A stretch of DNA of 46,026 bases from an uncultured Saprospiraceae bacterium (GCA_937941765.1 CALDGQ010000001.1:1-46026); one strand, 5' to 3'. Positions 9,499-17,603 are shown, counted from the stretch's first letter. Made by a program: numbers and translations. Notes: generated by a model from the sequence alone, not told the origin.

Positions 9499-11085
9499 AT
9501 GATACAATCCTACAAAAAAGTACATCAACTTGCTGAAAAATATGATGCCATAATTATTGGTTCTGGAATCGGAAGTTTGGCAACAGGAGCGATACTTGCC
9601 AAGGAAGGAAAAAAGGTATTGATTTTGGAAAGGCACTATACGGCCGGTGGTTTTACACACATTTTCAAGCGCAAAGGTTACGAATGGGATGTCGGCATCC
9701 ACTATATCGGTGAAGTGCAAAGACCCAATAGTGCCATTCGAAAATTATTCGATTATGTAACCAATGGCAATTTGAAATGGGCTGATATGGGCGAAGTTTA
9801 TGATCGGATTATTATTGGTGAACAAGCGTATGATTTTGTAAAAGGAGTAGACAATTTCAAAGCTAAAATGTTGGAATATTTTCCGGAAGAAGAGAACGCA
9901 ATCAAGCAATATGTTGATCATGTATTTGATGCTAACAAAGCAATGGGAAAATTCTACATGGCAAAGGCCTTACCTGATTTTATTGGTAATTTGGCAGGTG
10001 GCATGATGCGGAAAGGATATCTCAAGTACGCTTCCAAAACAACTTATGAAGTACTCAGGTCATTTACAGAAAATGAACAATTAATCAAAGTATTATCAGG
10101 TCAATATGGTGACTATGGATTGCCTCCTAAGCAAAGTAGTTTTGCCATGCACGCATCTGTTGCTAAACATTATTTCAGTGGTGGTAGTTTTCCAATCGGC
10201 GGTTCTTCACAGGTTGTTGAAACCATTGACCCAGTTATCGAAGCTGCTGGCGGAACTATCTTAATCAGCGCTGAAGTTCAAGAAATTATTATTGAAAACA
10301 ATATCGCCAAAGGAGTAAAAATGAAAGACGGCAAAACATTGTTTGCTGATATGGTCATTAGTGGAATTGGGGTTATCAATACTTATGGGAAATTGATAGA
10401 AAATTCAATTGTTGCAAAACATGGATTCAAAGATCAACTGAAAAAAGTAACTCCGTCTGTCTCTCATGCTTGTTTATACCTAGGATTGAATGGATCTCCA
10501 GAAGAATTGAAGTTGCCCAAAACAAATTTGTGGATCTATCCTGAACATGGTGATCACGATACTTGTGTGAAAAACTATCTCGATGACATGAATCAACCTT
10601 TTCCGGTGGTTTATGTTTCATTTCCATCGGCCAAAGACCCGGATTGGTCCAACCGATATCCTGGGAAAAGCACTATAGACATTATTACTTTAGTGCCATT
10701 TAAAACTTTTGCAGCTTGGGAAGGAACGCGTTGGATGAAACGTGGTGCCGATTATGAAGCATTAAAAGAAAAAATAACAAATCGTTTACTTGACACTTTG
10801 TTTAAGCAATTACCACATTTAAAAGGTAAAATTGATCATCAAGAATTGTCAACTCCACTAACAACACAACTATTCGTCAACTACGACAAAGGAGAGATCT
10901 ATGGACTGGATCACACACCGGATCGGTTCAACCAAAAGTTTTTGAAACCTAGAACACCTATTAAACAACTTTATTTGACTGGTCAAGATGTAGTAACTTG
11001 TGGTGTCGGCGGCGCATTGTTTGCAGGTTTGTTGACGGCTTCTGCAATTTGTGGAAAGAATTTTATGAAGAAAATTTATGAATAG
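9499..11085 (+). CDS. Phytoene desaturase / RetSat-type FAD-dependent oxidoreductase
   Basis: This 528-residue protein carries an N-terminal Rossmann dinucleotide-binding motif at residues 19-30 (IIGSGIGSLATG), followed by the conserved stretch LERHYTAGGFTH and KRKGYEWDVGIHYIG seen in carotenoid isomerase (CrtISO) and retinol saturase relatives. The C-terminus has the matching FAD-contacting segment LYLTGQDVVTCGVGGALFAG. It likely oxidises, saturates or isomerises a polyene or lipid substrate with FAD; no other carotenoid genes are nearby, so the substrate is open. Start at ATG 9499. Confidence 0.88.
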   Translation: MIQSYKKVHQLAEKYDAIIIGSGIGSLATGAILAKEGKKVLILERHYTAGGFTHIFKRKGYEWDVGIHYIGEVQRPNSAIRKLFDYVTNGNLKWADMGEVYDRIIIGEQAYDFVKGVDNFKAKMLEYFPEEENAIKQYVDHVFDANKAMGKFYMAKALPDFIGNLAGGMMRKGYLKYASKTTYEVLRSFTENEQLIKVLSGQYGDYGLPPKQSSFAMHASVAKHYFSGGSFPIGGSSQVVETIDPVIEAAGGTILISAEVQEIIIENNIAKGVKMKDGKTLFADMVISGIGVINTYGKLIENSIVAKHGFKDQLKKVTPSVSHACLYLGLNGSPEELKLPKTNLWIYPEHGDHDTCVKNYLDDMNQPFPVVYVSFPSAKDPDWSNRYPGKSTIDIITLVPFKTFAAWEGTRWMKRGADYEALKEKITNRLLDTLFKQLPHLKGKIDHQELSTPLTTQLFVNYDKGEIYGLDHTPDRFNQKFLKPRTPIKQLYLTGQDVVTCGVGGALFAGLLTASAICGKNFMKKIYE

Positions 11086-11120
11086 CTTGATATATTTACA
11101 TCAAAACAAAATTCAATATT

Positions 11121-11315
11121 ATGAAAGGAATATTAAACTTATTATTAGGAATCTTTGCAATTGGAAATGTAGGATACAACTTATATAGGGGTGGTGTTGC
11201 AGGAAGTTTTTTTGGTTTTGTCGTTTCGTCACCAGTTTACTGTTTGATATGGAGTGCGTTAGCCATTTACTTTTTATCTGCTTTTTATAGAATGAATAAG
11301 AAACCTAAACATTAG
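11121..11315 (+). CDS. Small two-helix membrane protein
   Basis: This 64-residue protein has two hydrophobic segments, ILNLLLGIFAIGNVGYNL and FGFVVSSPVYCLIWSALAIYF, and a basic tail (RMNKKPKH), giving an inner-membrane hairpin. It lies 36 bases after the oxidoreductase and 10 bases before the NAGPA-like lipoprotein, so all three may be co-transcribed. No family recognised. Confidence 0.6.
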   Translation: MKGILNLLLGIFAIGNVGYNLYRGGVAGSFFGFVVSSPVYCLIWSALAIYFLSAFYRMNKKPKH

Positions 11316-11324
11316 TTTCGTCCA

Positions 11325-12080
11325 ATGAATGTTGCTGTTAAAATATACTCGATTACTTTTCTAACATTGTTGTTACTTTTTATTGCGTGTGGAAATACTG
11401 CGACAGCACCAACTAAAGTGATCGAATTAACACATGAAGATCCTGATATACTAACGCACATCATTGATCCTAAAAAAGGAAAGTTGGCGTTTTATTTAAA
11501 TGATGATAAAGGCGAAAAGATAGGGAATCATGGTCAATTGAAGGATCAGTTAAATGCTCAAAATAAAAAATTGGTATTCGCCGTAAATGGTGGAATGTAT
11601 AATAAAGACCAAAGTCCTCAAGGATTGTATATAGAAAGTGGTGCACAACTTCAATCCATAGATCGAAAAGCGGAAGGCTATGGCAACTTTTATCTCCAAC
11701 CAAATGGAATATTTTATTTAGATACCAAAAAGAACGGACATGTAGTCCCAACAACACAATTTCAACATTGGAATCAAGTAGATTTTGCGACTCAATCTGG
11801 TCCCATGCTAGTCATTGATGGACAACTGCATCCTAAATTTAATGATGGTTCACCCAATGTACATATTAGAAATGGAGTAGGGGTTTTACCAAATGGTCAA
11901 CTCTTATTTGCAATGTCTAAAGAGAAAATTAATTTTTATAGTTTCGCCAAATTTTTCCAACAAAATGGTTGCAAAAATGCATTGTACTTAGATGGTTTCG
12001 TTTCTAGAACTTATTTGCCATCTAAAAAATGGGTACAAGAAGATGGTAAGTTTGGGGTGATTATTGGAGAAGTTGAATAA
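11325..12080 (+). CDS. Phosphodiester glycosidase (NAGPA/DUF2233-like) lipoprotein
   Basis: This 251-residue protein has a lipoprotein signal, with TLLLLFIAC placing the lipidated cysteine at residue 22. The NAGPA-type core is visible: FAVNGGMYNKD at about 89-99, QSGPMLVIDGQLHP, IRNGVGVLPNGQLLFA and ALYLDGFVSR near the C-terminus. Relatives include the enzyme that uncovers mannose-6-phosphate tags and bacterial exopolysaccharide phosphodiester glycosidases, so hydrolysis of a sugar phosphodiester outside the cell is likely. A decayed copy of its C-terminal motif lies about 250 bases downstream. Confidence 0.85.
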   Translation: MNVAVKIYSITFLTLLLLFIACGNTATAPTKVIELTHEDPDILTHIIDPKKGKLAFYLNDDKGEKIGNHGQLKDQLNAQNKKLVFAVNGGMYNKDQSPQGLYIESGAQLQSIDRKAEGYGNFYLQPNGIFYLDTKKNGHVVPTTQFQHWNQVDFATQSGPMLVIDGQLHPKFNDGSPNVHIRNGVGVLPNGQLLFAMSKEKINFYSFAKFFQQNGCKNALYLDGFVSRTYLPSKKWVQEDGKFGVIIGEVE

Positions 12081-12253
12081 AGAGCTTGCGAAGCCTTTAA
12101 TGATTCGTAAGCTTAGATTTGCTTGATTTAAAATAAAAATTTCTCAATCCTAAAAGGCTTAAGAAACTAGTTTGCTTCTAAAAATTCTCTAAGAAATTGA
12201 ATAAGAGATAAGCTTAGATTTCCCTGACTTATACTTTAAGTTTCTACAGTTTT
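12081..12253. repeat. Dispersed repeat block, copy 1
   Basis: Two repeat modules lie here: one containing GCGAAGCCTTTAATGATTCG followed by TAAGCTTAGATTT (about 12087-12120), and a hairpin module TTTCTCAATCC...GGCTTAAGAAACT (12140-12168) followed by AGTTTGCTTCTAAAAATTCT. Both recur after the next gene (12696-12870), so the small lipoprotein at 12335 sits between two copies. The arms are related to the GAGAAGCC/GGCTTCTC hairpins at 289-363 and 17604. Confidence 0.75.
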
Positions 12254-12304
12254 ACAAATTTTTTCCAACAAAATGATTGCAGAAACGCGTTATATTTAGA
12301 TGGT
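12254..12304 (+). pseudogene. Fragment of a NAGPA-like gene fused in frame ahead of a lipoprotein
   Basis: Translated in the frame of the next gene, this stretch reads TNFFQQNDCRNALYLDG, closely matching AKFFQQNGCKNALYLDG of the intact NAGPA-like protein upstream (DNA similarity from about 11948 to 11999). It has no start codon and lacks the rest of the domain, so it is a remnant of a duplicated paralogue whose 5' part is gone. The frame stays open into the lipoprotein gene that follows. Confidence 0.75.
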
Positions 12305-12334
12305 TTGTTGATAATTATTTTAAACTTACTATTA

Positions 12335-12694
12335 ATGAAATACTATTGGATATTGTTTTTCTTCATGCTAGTTTTTTCTTGTGAAGATTCTGATACTGTT
12401 AATTTGAAATTATTAGAAGGAACTTGGGAAGGAAATTATGAGAAAACATCCTTTTTATTGACGATTGAAGATGATAAGTATATTATGAAGAGTAATTCTC
12501 CTAACAATGGACCAGCAAAATATGTTAGTAGCTATAAATTAAGTAGTGATACCTTAATTTTGTTTGATGATAAATCCTCTGACTCCAGATTAATAACTTT
12601 ATTAACCGATGAAAGTTTAGCATTCACCTCTATCCATAGTGGTGCAAAATCAATTCCTACTACTGACTTAGTTACTTTTAAAAGAAGTAAATAA
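12335..12694 (+). CDS. Small lipoprotein, unknown function
   Basis: Starting at ATG 12335 gives a 119-residue protein with a clean lipoprotein signal, MKYYWILFFFMLVFSC, the cysteine at residue 16. A TTG start 30 bases upstream would lengthen the signal and begin in the NAGPA-derived fragment, so I reject it. The mature part (NLKLLEGTWEGNYEKTSFLL, then KLSSDTLILFDDK) looks like a small lipocalin-type beta fold of the kind found in many Bacteroidota lipoproteins. The gene is bracketed by copies of a dispersed repeat. Confidence 0.7.
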   Translation: MKYYWILFFFMLVFSCEDSDTVNLKLLEGTWEGNYEKTSFLLTIEDDKYIMKSNSPNNGPAKYVSSYKLSSDTLILFDDKSSDSRLITLLTDESLAFTSIHSGAKSIPTTDLVTFKRSK

Positions 12695-12695
12695 A

Positions 12696-12870
12696 AGTTT
12701 CTCAATCTTTAAAGGCTTAAGAAACTAGTTTGTTTCTAAAAATTCTCTAAGAAGTTGAATAAAGAGATTGCGAAGCCTTTAAGGATTCGTAAGCTTAGAT
12801 TTCCTTGAATTAAAATAAAAGTTTCTCAATCCTTCAAGGCTTAAGAAACTAGTTTGCTTCTAAAAATTCT
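12696..12870. repeat. Dispersed repeat block, copies 2 and 3
   Basis: Hairpin modules AGTTTCTCAATC...GGCTTAAGAAACT occur at 12696-12726 and 12820-12850, each followed by AGTTTG(T/C)TTCTAAAAATTCT. Between them lies a copy of the TTGCGAAGCCTTTAAGGATT module. The order and sequence match the block at 12081-12240, so about 100-150 bases have been duplicated on both sides of the small lipoprotein gene. Confidence 0.75.
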
Positions 12871-12907
12871 CCCATATTTTCACTAATTTGAAAAGCAAAA
12901 ACAACTA

Positions 12908-13348
12908 ATGAATTTCAAAGGGTACAAAGACATCAATCAACCAATCGAAAAAGTAGCGGCATTTTTTGCAGATCCGAAATATTTAGGTGAATATCAAGAT
13001 GGTTTTCTCAGAAAAAATTTGGTTAGCGGTGAAGCCGGGCAAGAAGGTGCCGTCTCCAAAATGTATTACCAAATGGGTAAGCAAGAAATGGAATTGACTG
13101 AAACCATTTTGATTAATAAACTTCCACATTCTTTTGAAGGATTTTATCATCATAAGCATATGGACAACACGATGAAAGTTTCTTTCACAGCGTTAGATGC
13201 TAATATGACCCGCTATCATTATGATATTGAGTACACTCGAATTAATTGGATTATGCCAAAATTGATGGCGATTCTTTTTCCTGGTATGTATCGGAAACAA
13301 GGAGAAAAATGGATGCAACAGTTTAAAGAATTTGTGGAAAAGCAATAA
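12908..13348 (+). CDS. SRPBCC (START/polyketide-cyclase-like) protein
   Basis: This 146-residue cytosolic protein has the layout of SRPBCC helix-grip proteins: an N-terminal strand and helix with INQPIEKVAAFFADPKYLGEY, a central beta sheet (VSKMYYQMGKQEMELTETIL) and a long C-terminal helix (RKQGEKWMQQFKEFVEKQ). Such proteins bind hydrophobic ligands; the ligand here is unknown. It appears to be transcribed alone. Confidence 0.75.
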   Translation: MNFKGYKDINQPIEKVAAFFADPKYLGEYQDGFLRKNLVSGEAGQEGAVSKMYYQMGKQEMELTETILINKLPHSFEGFYHHKHMDNTMKVSFTALDANMTRYHYDIEYTRINWIMPKLMAILFPGMYRKQGEKWMQQFKEFVEKQ

Positions 13349-13463
13349 TGATGATGGTAAGGGTATTGATTGTTAAAAAAATAAACTAATTAATACGAAA
13401 TACATAGTTCCCACGTTGCTGTTGTTGTTCTTGATGGAAATGTAATTTTAATCTAATAATAAT

Positions 13464-13904
13464 ATGAAATATTTAGTAGTAGTAATTTCAATTCTATTTT
13501 TCCAAGTTTCGGTTTTTGGACAATCTTACAAAACTTTTAAAAATTTGGATGAAATGAAAAGTGAATCCAAAAAAATTGTGGATCATTTTGCAAATGAAAA
13601 AGGTGTAGAAGCATTTGCACGTTTGAAAGATGTTTGGGTGCTTCCATTAAATGAATTAGAAAGTTTGGAAAGTCAAACTATTAAACAACTTAACTTGCTT
13701 GAGGGTAGATTTGGAGAAATAGTAGGAAGTAAACTAGTGAATGAAGAACTACTTGAAAATGTTTTATATCGATTGACTTATGTTTTGAAATTTGAAAAAC
13801 ACGGTCTTCGTTTTATTTTCACTTACTACAATGGCAAGGAAGATAAATGGGTGTTGAATGGATTTAAATGGGATGATTCATTATCTAAACTACTAGAAAA
13901 ATAA
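13464..13904 (+). CDS. Secreted protein of unknown function
   Basis: This 146-residue protein starts with a signal peptide (MKYLVVVISILFFQVSVFGQ). The mature region is mostly helical at its start, then shows strands such as HGLRFIFTYYNGKEDKWVLN and ends with GFKWDDSLSKLLEK. I do not recognise the family. Its stop lies about 10 bases before the REP-like repeat array. Confidence 0.6.
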   Translation: MKYLVVVISILFFQVSVFGQSYKTFKNLDEMKSESKKIVDHFANEKGVEAFARLKDVWVLPLNELESLESQTIKQLNLLEGRFGEIVGSKLVNEELLENVLYRLTYVLKFEKHGLRFIFTYYNGKEDKWVLNGFKWDDSLSKLLEK

Positions 13905-13914
13905 CTACTTTCTT

Positions 13915-14467
13915 AAAGCGTCTCCGCTTCAGATATTATTCTGGAAGCTGATGTTGTGATGATGTTAAAAATAAAGTGGCGTCTCAAGCGGAGACGCTTG
14001 AAGCAACACTCTTGAGCCAAATAAGTTGTTTGAAGCGTCTCCGCTTCAGATACTGCTTCTACCACCAAGTCAAAATGAAAAATCGCTATTAACTTTGAGA
14101 TACGCTGAATATTGGCATCTCAAGTGGAGACGCTTGAAGCAACACTCTTGAGCCAAATAAGTTGTTTGAAGCGTCTCCGCTTCAGATACCACTTCTACCA
14201 CAAAGTCAAAAATGAAAAATCGCTATTAACTTTGAGATACGCTGAATAGTGGCATCTCAAGCGGAGACGCTTGAAGCAACACTCTTGAGCCAAATAAGTT
14301 GTTTGAAGCGTCTCCGCTTCAGATACTGCTTCTACCACAAAGTCAAAATGAAAAATCGCTATTAACTTTGAGATACGTCGAATAGTGGCATCTCAAGTGG
14401 AGACGCTTGAACGAATACTCTTGAGCCAAATAAGTTGTTTGAAGCGTCTCCGCTTCAGATACCACTT
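13915..14467. repeat. REP-like hairpin array, left arm of a REPtron
   Basis: Two palindromes alternate: GAAGCGTCTCCGCTTC (form A, at 13915 with one mismatch, 14032, 14168, 14305 and 14441) and CAAGCGGAGACGCTTG (form B, at 13985, 14121, 14258 and 14394, two with a G-to-T change). Both have 6-base arms and a TCTC/GAGA tetraloop. From 14032 the array is a tandem repeat with periods of 136, 137 and 136 bases. Each unit also contains about 55 bases copied from the 3' end of the adjacent transposase gene (TCTACCAC.AAGTCAAAA, then ATGAAAAATCGCTATTA). The first 150 bases (13917-14070) are nearly identical to 15067-15220 on the other side of the transposase. Confidence 0.9.
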
Positions 14468-14974
14468 CTACCACAAAGTCAAAAATGAAAAATCGCTATT
14501 ATCATTGAGATAAGAATTGTAGGAAGAATAAAAATAATCACTATTATCTGTGACCATTCCTGCTCTTCTCGGATTATCATGTAAATAATTAAATTTTTGA
14601 TTAAAAAATTTTTGAGTAGCCAATTCTACACTTAATGAAGGGGATTTCCAAGTCTGATATTTTCTATTGGATTTTTCAACCAGAAATTTAGGTTTTACAA
14701 TTTCATTTAGATTGGTTAAAATTATTTTCGAAGTAAAACTAGTAAATGAGTGTTTGATTTTTGCATCATTATATGGCTCAAGTATTTGATAAATTACATG
14801 GATGTGATCGATCATTATCACAAATGCGTAAATAATAATCCGGTTATTTTTTGTTAGGAAATCGAATGAATCAAGCACTGTTTCAATATTATTTTTGTCC
14901 TTAAATATTGGTTGCCAATTCAGGATAGTAAATGTCGTGTAGTATAAGTTGTAGTATCTAGTAAATGTTGACAT
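14468..14974 (-). CDS. RAYT-type (REP-associated tyrosine) transposase, Y1/HUH family
   Basis: This 168-residue protein matches the IS200-like Y1 transposase superfamily in its REP-associated form. The metal-binding HUH pair is H57 and H59 (MIDHIHVIYQ; most relatives have NHVH). The catalytic tyrosine is Y130 in NYLHDNPRRAGMV, the RAYT signature Y-[IL]-H-x-NP-x-RAG. It would nick single-stranded DNA at REP hairpins and act in their spread. It lies between hairpin arrays on both sides, and its last codons (encoding SDFSFLTLW) are part of the tandem repeat unit on its 3' side. Length and motifs look intact. Confidence 0.88.
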   Translation of the reverse strand: MSTFTRYYNLYYTTFTILNWQPIFKDKNNIETVLDSFDFLTKNNRIIIYAFVIMIDHIHVIYQILEPYNDAKIKHSFTSFTSKIILTNLNEIVKPKFLVEKSNRKYQTWKSPSLSVELATQKFFNQKFNYLHDNPRRAGMVTDNSDYFYSSYNSYLNDNSDFSFLTLW

Positions 14975-15062
14975 ATGTTTTCTGTTTGTAGTAAGTTACT
15001 TTTATTTGTAGCAATTGACTGCATGCTTTTGAGAATATCTCTAGGGAAGGGATATGTTGCTT

Positions 15063-15265
15063 GAAGCGTCTCTGCTTCAGAAATTATTCTGGAAGCTGAT
15101 GTTGTGATGATGTTAAAAATAAAGTGGCGTCTCAAGCGGAGACGCTTGAAGCAACACTCTTGAGCCAAATAAGTTGTTTGAAGCGTCTCCGCTTCAGATA
15201 CTGCTTCTACCACCAAGTCAACTTTGAGATATGCTGAATAGTGGCGTCTCAAGCGGAGACGCTTG
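15063..15265. repeat. REP-like hairpin array, right arm of a REPtron
   Basis: Four hairpins lie here: form A at 15063 (one mismatch) and 15180, and form B at 15133 and 15250. The segment 15067-15220 repeats 13917-14070 almost base for base. In the last unit the piece carrying the transposase-derived ATGAAAAATCGCTATTA is missing, with CACCAAGTCAACTTTGAGAT joined directly. A minus-strand reading frame over this block (14920-15279) reads the hairpins as protein repeats and is considered spurious. Confidence 0.88.
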
Positions 15266-15376
15266 AAGCAACACCGCATCCCGCTGCATTTTGAATTATT
15301 TCAACCCTCTTATTACTTGTATATCAATCAATTACAACTTATCTTAAGCATCACTTAATTATTTTTTTAAGCATTT

Positions 15377-15403
15377 TGTAACAAACTCTTAAACTGAGGC
15401 GTC
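15377..15403 (+). promoter_or_regulatory. ECF-type autoregulatory promoter of the second sigma factor
   Basis: TGTAAC at 15377-15382 and CGTC at 15400-15403 are separated by 17 bases, matching the general ECF pattern of an AAC-type -35 and CGTC -10. The ATG of the sigma gene is at 15415, so the transcript would have a leader of only a few bases. This suggests the sigma factor drives its own operon. Assigned by pattern only. Confidence 0.6.
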
Positions 15404-15414
15404 TTGTAGGTGAA

Positions 15415-15924
15415 ATGGATGTAGAAACATTTACACGAGAAATCATACCGTATAAAAATAAGCTGTACCGAATAGCTTTACGGATCGTCGGCAATATTGC
15501 TGAGGCCGAAGATGTGGTGCAAGAAGTTTTTATAAAGTTGTGGAAGAAGCGAGATGAACTACATCAATTGTCAAATAAAGAAGCTTGGTGCGTTACAATG
15601 ACTAAAAATTTATCCATAGACAAAACGAGATCCAAACATCACCGATATGGTTTTGTGGCTCCAGGAATGGATTTAGTTGACAATGCAATTACGCCCGATC
15701 GAATCACTGAAAGTAATGATACACTTTCAAGAATTCGAAAACTGATGGATACTTTGCCAGATAAATATCGAAAGGTGATGGAGTTGAGAGATATTGAAGG
15801 AAGTACTTACAAAGAAATTTCAGAAACTTTGAATATGCCGATCGAACAAGTGAAAGTGAATATATTCAGAGCTAGACAAAAAGTTAAAAATTTACTGATC
15901 AATACTCAATCGTATGGATTATAA
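15415..15924 (+). CDS. ECF-type RNA polymerase sigma factor
   Basis: This 169-residue protein has sigma region 2 at about residues 10-75 (YKNKLYRIALRIVGNIAEAE, DVVQEVFIKLWKKRDEL, AWCVTMTKNLSIDKTRS) and region 4 at about 110-165 (MDTLPDKYRKVMELRDIEG and the helix-turn-helix YKEISETLNMPIEQVKVNIF). It heads an operon with a membrane protein (overlap of 11 bases) and then DUF4252 proteins. It is preceded at close range by an ECF-type promoter, so it likely controls itself. Confidence 0.92.
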   Translation: MDVETFTREIIPYKNKLYRIALRIVGNIAEAEDVVQEVFIKLWKKRDELHQLSNKEAWCVTMTKNLSIDKTRSKHHRYGFVAPGMDLVDNAITPDRITESNDTLSRIRKLMDTLPDKYRKVMELRDIEGSTYKEISETLNMPIEQVKVNIFRARQKVKNLLINTQSYGL

Positions 15925-16444
15925 AAAAATAGAAGACCTACTCGATAACTATTGGAATGGAGTAACGTCGTTGGAGCAGGAAAAAGAATTGGTGGAGTTT
16001 TTCACTAAGGAAGAAGTGCCTGCCCATTTGAAAGAATACCAACCTTTGTTTCAATTTTTCCAAGAAGAGAAAGAGGTAGAAGTAAGCACTTCATTTGAAG
16101 CAAATCTGATTGCAGAATTAGAAAAAGAGGCTCAAAAGGAAAAGCACAATGAAGTAGCTTCGGAGGCAAAGGTAAAACGACTTTGGACGCCATTGTTGAG
16201 AATTGCAGCAACCGTTGCATTGGTTTGTGGAATGTTTTTTACCTATCAAAATTATAGTGTAGAACAAGTAAATGAATTTGCAATGGTAGATTCTTTTGAT
16301 ACACCTGAAGAAGCCTATCGTGAGACGATGAAAGCACTAAAGTTAGTTTCAAAGAAAATGGACAAAGGAACTAAAACAACTATAATGGCGTTACCAAGCG
16401 CAGGATATATGACCAAAATGGTCGGTAAGAAAAAACGTAAATAA
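15914..16444 (+). CDS. Anti-sigma-like single-pass membrane protein
   Basis: This 176-residue protein begins inside the sigma gene. The N-terminal cytosolic part (LLDNYWNGVTSLEQEKELVE) resembles the start of many Bacteroidota anti-sigma proteins. A single transmembrane segment lies at about residues 94-112 (LLRIAATVALVCGMFFTYQ), followed by a periplasmic-like tail ending in GKKKRK. Its position straight after an ECF sigma supports an anti-sigma role. The classical zinc-binding HxxxCxxC motif is absent. Confidence 0.75.
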   Translation: MDYKKIEDLLDNYWNGVTSLEQEKELVEFFTKEEVPAHLKEYQPLFQFFQEEKEVEVSTSFEANLIAELEKEAQKEKHNEVASEAKVKRLWTPLLRIAATVALVCGMFFTYQNYSVEQVNEFAMVDSFDTPEEAYRETMKALKLVSKKMDKGTKTTIMALPSAGYMTKMVGKKKRK

Positions 16445-16462
16445 TTTTAAAAACATATTGTT

Positions 16463-16981
16463 ATGAAATATATAACCATCATTTTATTCGCTTTGCTTTG
16501 TTGCAGTTTTCAAGCAACTGCTCAAGCCGATGTTATCGAATCTTTTTTCGAGCAACATGAAGATAATGAAGACTTCACTATTGTTTTTATTTCTCCTAAA
16601 ATGTTTCAGATGATCGCCAAATTGCCGTCAGATGACATGGAAGAAGAAGTAAGAGATGTCATCAGAGATCTAAAAGGATTGCGTATCATGACTACTGAAG
16701 AAAGCCCTTTGGATTATTATAAGTCACTTTCCAAAAAACTCAATTTTAGTGAGTATGAAGAGTTGATGAAAATCCGGGATGAAGAAACCAATGTCCGAAT
16801 TATGATCAAAGAAGATGCATCAGATAAAATAAGCGAATTGTTACTGTTGGTTGGTGGTGAAGAAGATTTTGCCCTGATTAGTTTCATCGGAAATATCGAC
16901 ATCCAGAAGATAGCTCAGTTATCTGGAACCATAGAAATCAACGGAATCGAATACCTCGACAATCTAGGAGGTGAAAATTAA
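16463..16981 (+). CDS. DUF4252 family secreted protein (first of three)
   Basis: This 172-residue protein has a signal peptide (MKYITIILFALLCCSFQATAQ) and the DUF4252 pattern: a mature N-terminus ADVIESFFEQHEDNEDFTIV, the central RDLKGLRIMTTEE, and a C-terminal sheet LLLLVGGEEDFALISFIGNI. Family function is unknown; members commonly sit with ECF sigma/anti-sigma pairs, as here (19 bases after the anti-sigma-like gene). Confidence 0.85.
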   Translation: MKYITIILFALLCCSFQATAQADVIESFFEQHEDNEDFTIVFISPKMFQMIAKLPSDDMEEEVRDVIRDLKGLRIMTTEESPLDYYKSLSKKLNFSEYEELMKIRDEETNVRIMIKEDASDKISELLLLVGGEEDFALISFIGNIDIQKIAQLSGTIEINGIEYLDNLGGEN

Positions 16982-17012
16982 AACCCTGTACTAACCTTTA
17001 AAAATCAACCAA

Positions 17013-17603
17013 ATGAAAACGTTATTTTTTGTAGTGCTATTGTTAGCACCAGCCATCCTTATGTCCCAAAACCCGAATAGAGAAATCAATAAAATCTATC
17101 GATCGGTAGAAAGAGGAGAAGATGTAGTCAAATTAAGTATTCCTGGATTTTTAGCTCGTTCTGCATTCAATATTGCAAGAATCGTCGAAAAGCAAAACAA
17201 TAAAAAAGAAGCTAAAGAAACTGGTTATTATGATGATAGTGAAGATTTGACCATGAAAGAATTAAAGCCTTTTGTAAAAGCAATGCGAGGTGTCAAAATC
17301 TTAGTTGTTGAGAATGAAAACGAAGTTCCAACAAAACAAATGAAAAAATCTTTGAAAAAATTACGTAGTAATCAAATTGTTGAAAATCTAATTCAAGTAA
17401 AATCAGATGGAAGTGATGTCAATATCATGGTGGCTGAAAAGAAAGGAAAAATTCGCAATCTCATTCTACTAATTTCAGAAGATGAAGAACTGATTATGCT
17501 AAATTTGAAGATGAAGTTGAAAACAGAAAAGCTGGATGACTTGATCAAAATGTTCCAAAAGAAAGATGCAGTCGATAAAATTAAAGAGAATATATACGCC
17601 TAG
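17013..17603 (+). CDS. DUF4252-like secreted protein (second of three)
   Basis: This 196-residue protein with signal peptide MKTLFFVVLLLAPAILMSQN shares the DUF4252 layout: VKLSIPGFLARSAFNIARIV, AMRGVKILVVENENEVP and a C-terminal sheet LILLISEDEELIMLNLKMKL. It is more basic and more diverged than the other two copies. It follows the first copy by 31 bases, as an operon member. A dispersed hairpin repeat begins at its stop codon. Confidence 0.8.
   Translation: MKTLFFVVLLLAPAILMSQNPNREINKIYRSVERGEDVVKLSIPGFLARSAFNIARIVEKQNNKKEAKETGYYDDSEDLTMKELKPFVKAMRGVKILVVENENEVPTKQMKKSLKKLRSNQIVENLIQVKSDGSDVNIMVAEKKGKIRNLILLISEDEELIMLNLKMKLKTEKLDDLIKMFQKKDAVDKIKENIYA

Larger units (their letters stand above)
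14975..15414. other. Intergenic region around the right REP arm
   Basis: Outside the repeats at 15063-15265, bases 14975-15062 are the 5' leader of the transposase gene and show nothing distinctive. Bases 15280-15376 are AT-rich and lead into the ECF-type promoter at 15377-15403. Confidence 0.5.

Noticed and set aside
12305..12334. TTG at 12305 as start of the small lipoprotein
   Set aside because: The codons before ATG 12335 derive from a NAGPA-like remnant, and ATG 12335 gives a normal lipoprotein signal.
14032..14500. Regularly spaced repeats resembling a CRISPR array
   Set aside because: The unit is 136-137 bases and nearly identical throughout, with palindromes and transposase-derived sequence but no unique spacers, and there are no cas genes. 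It fits a REP array.
14920..15279. 119-residue minus-strand reading frame with repeated EAETLQ(T/A)TY segments
   Set aside because: It simply translates the REP hairpins and their spacers, overlapping the transposase start; the protein repeats mirror the DNA repeats.
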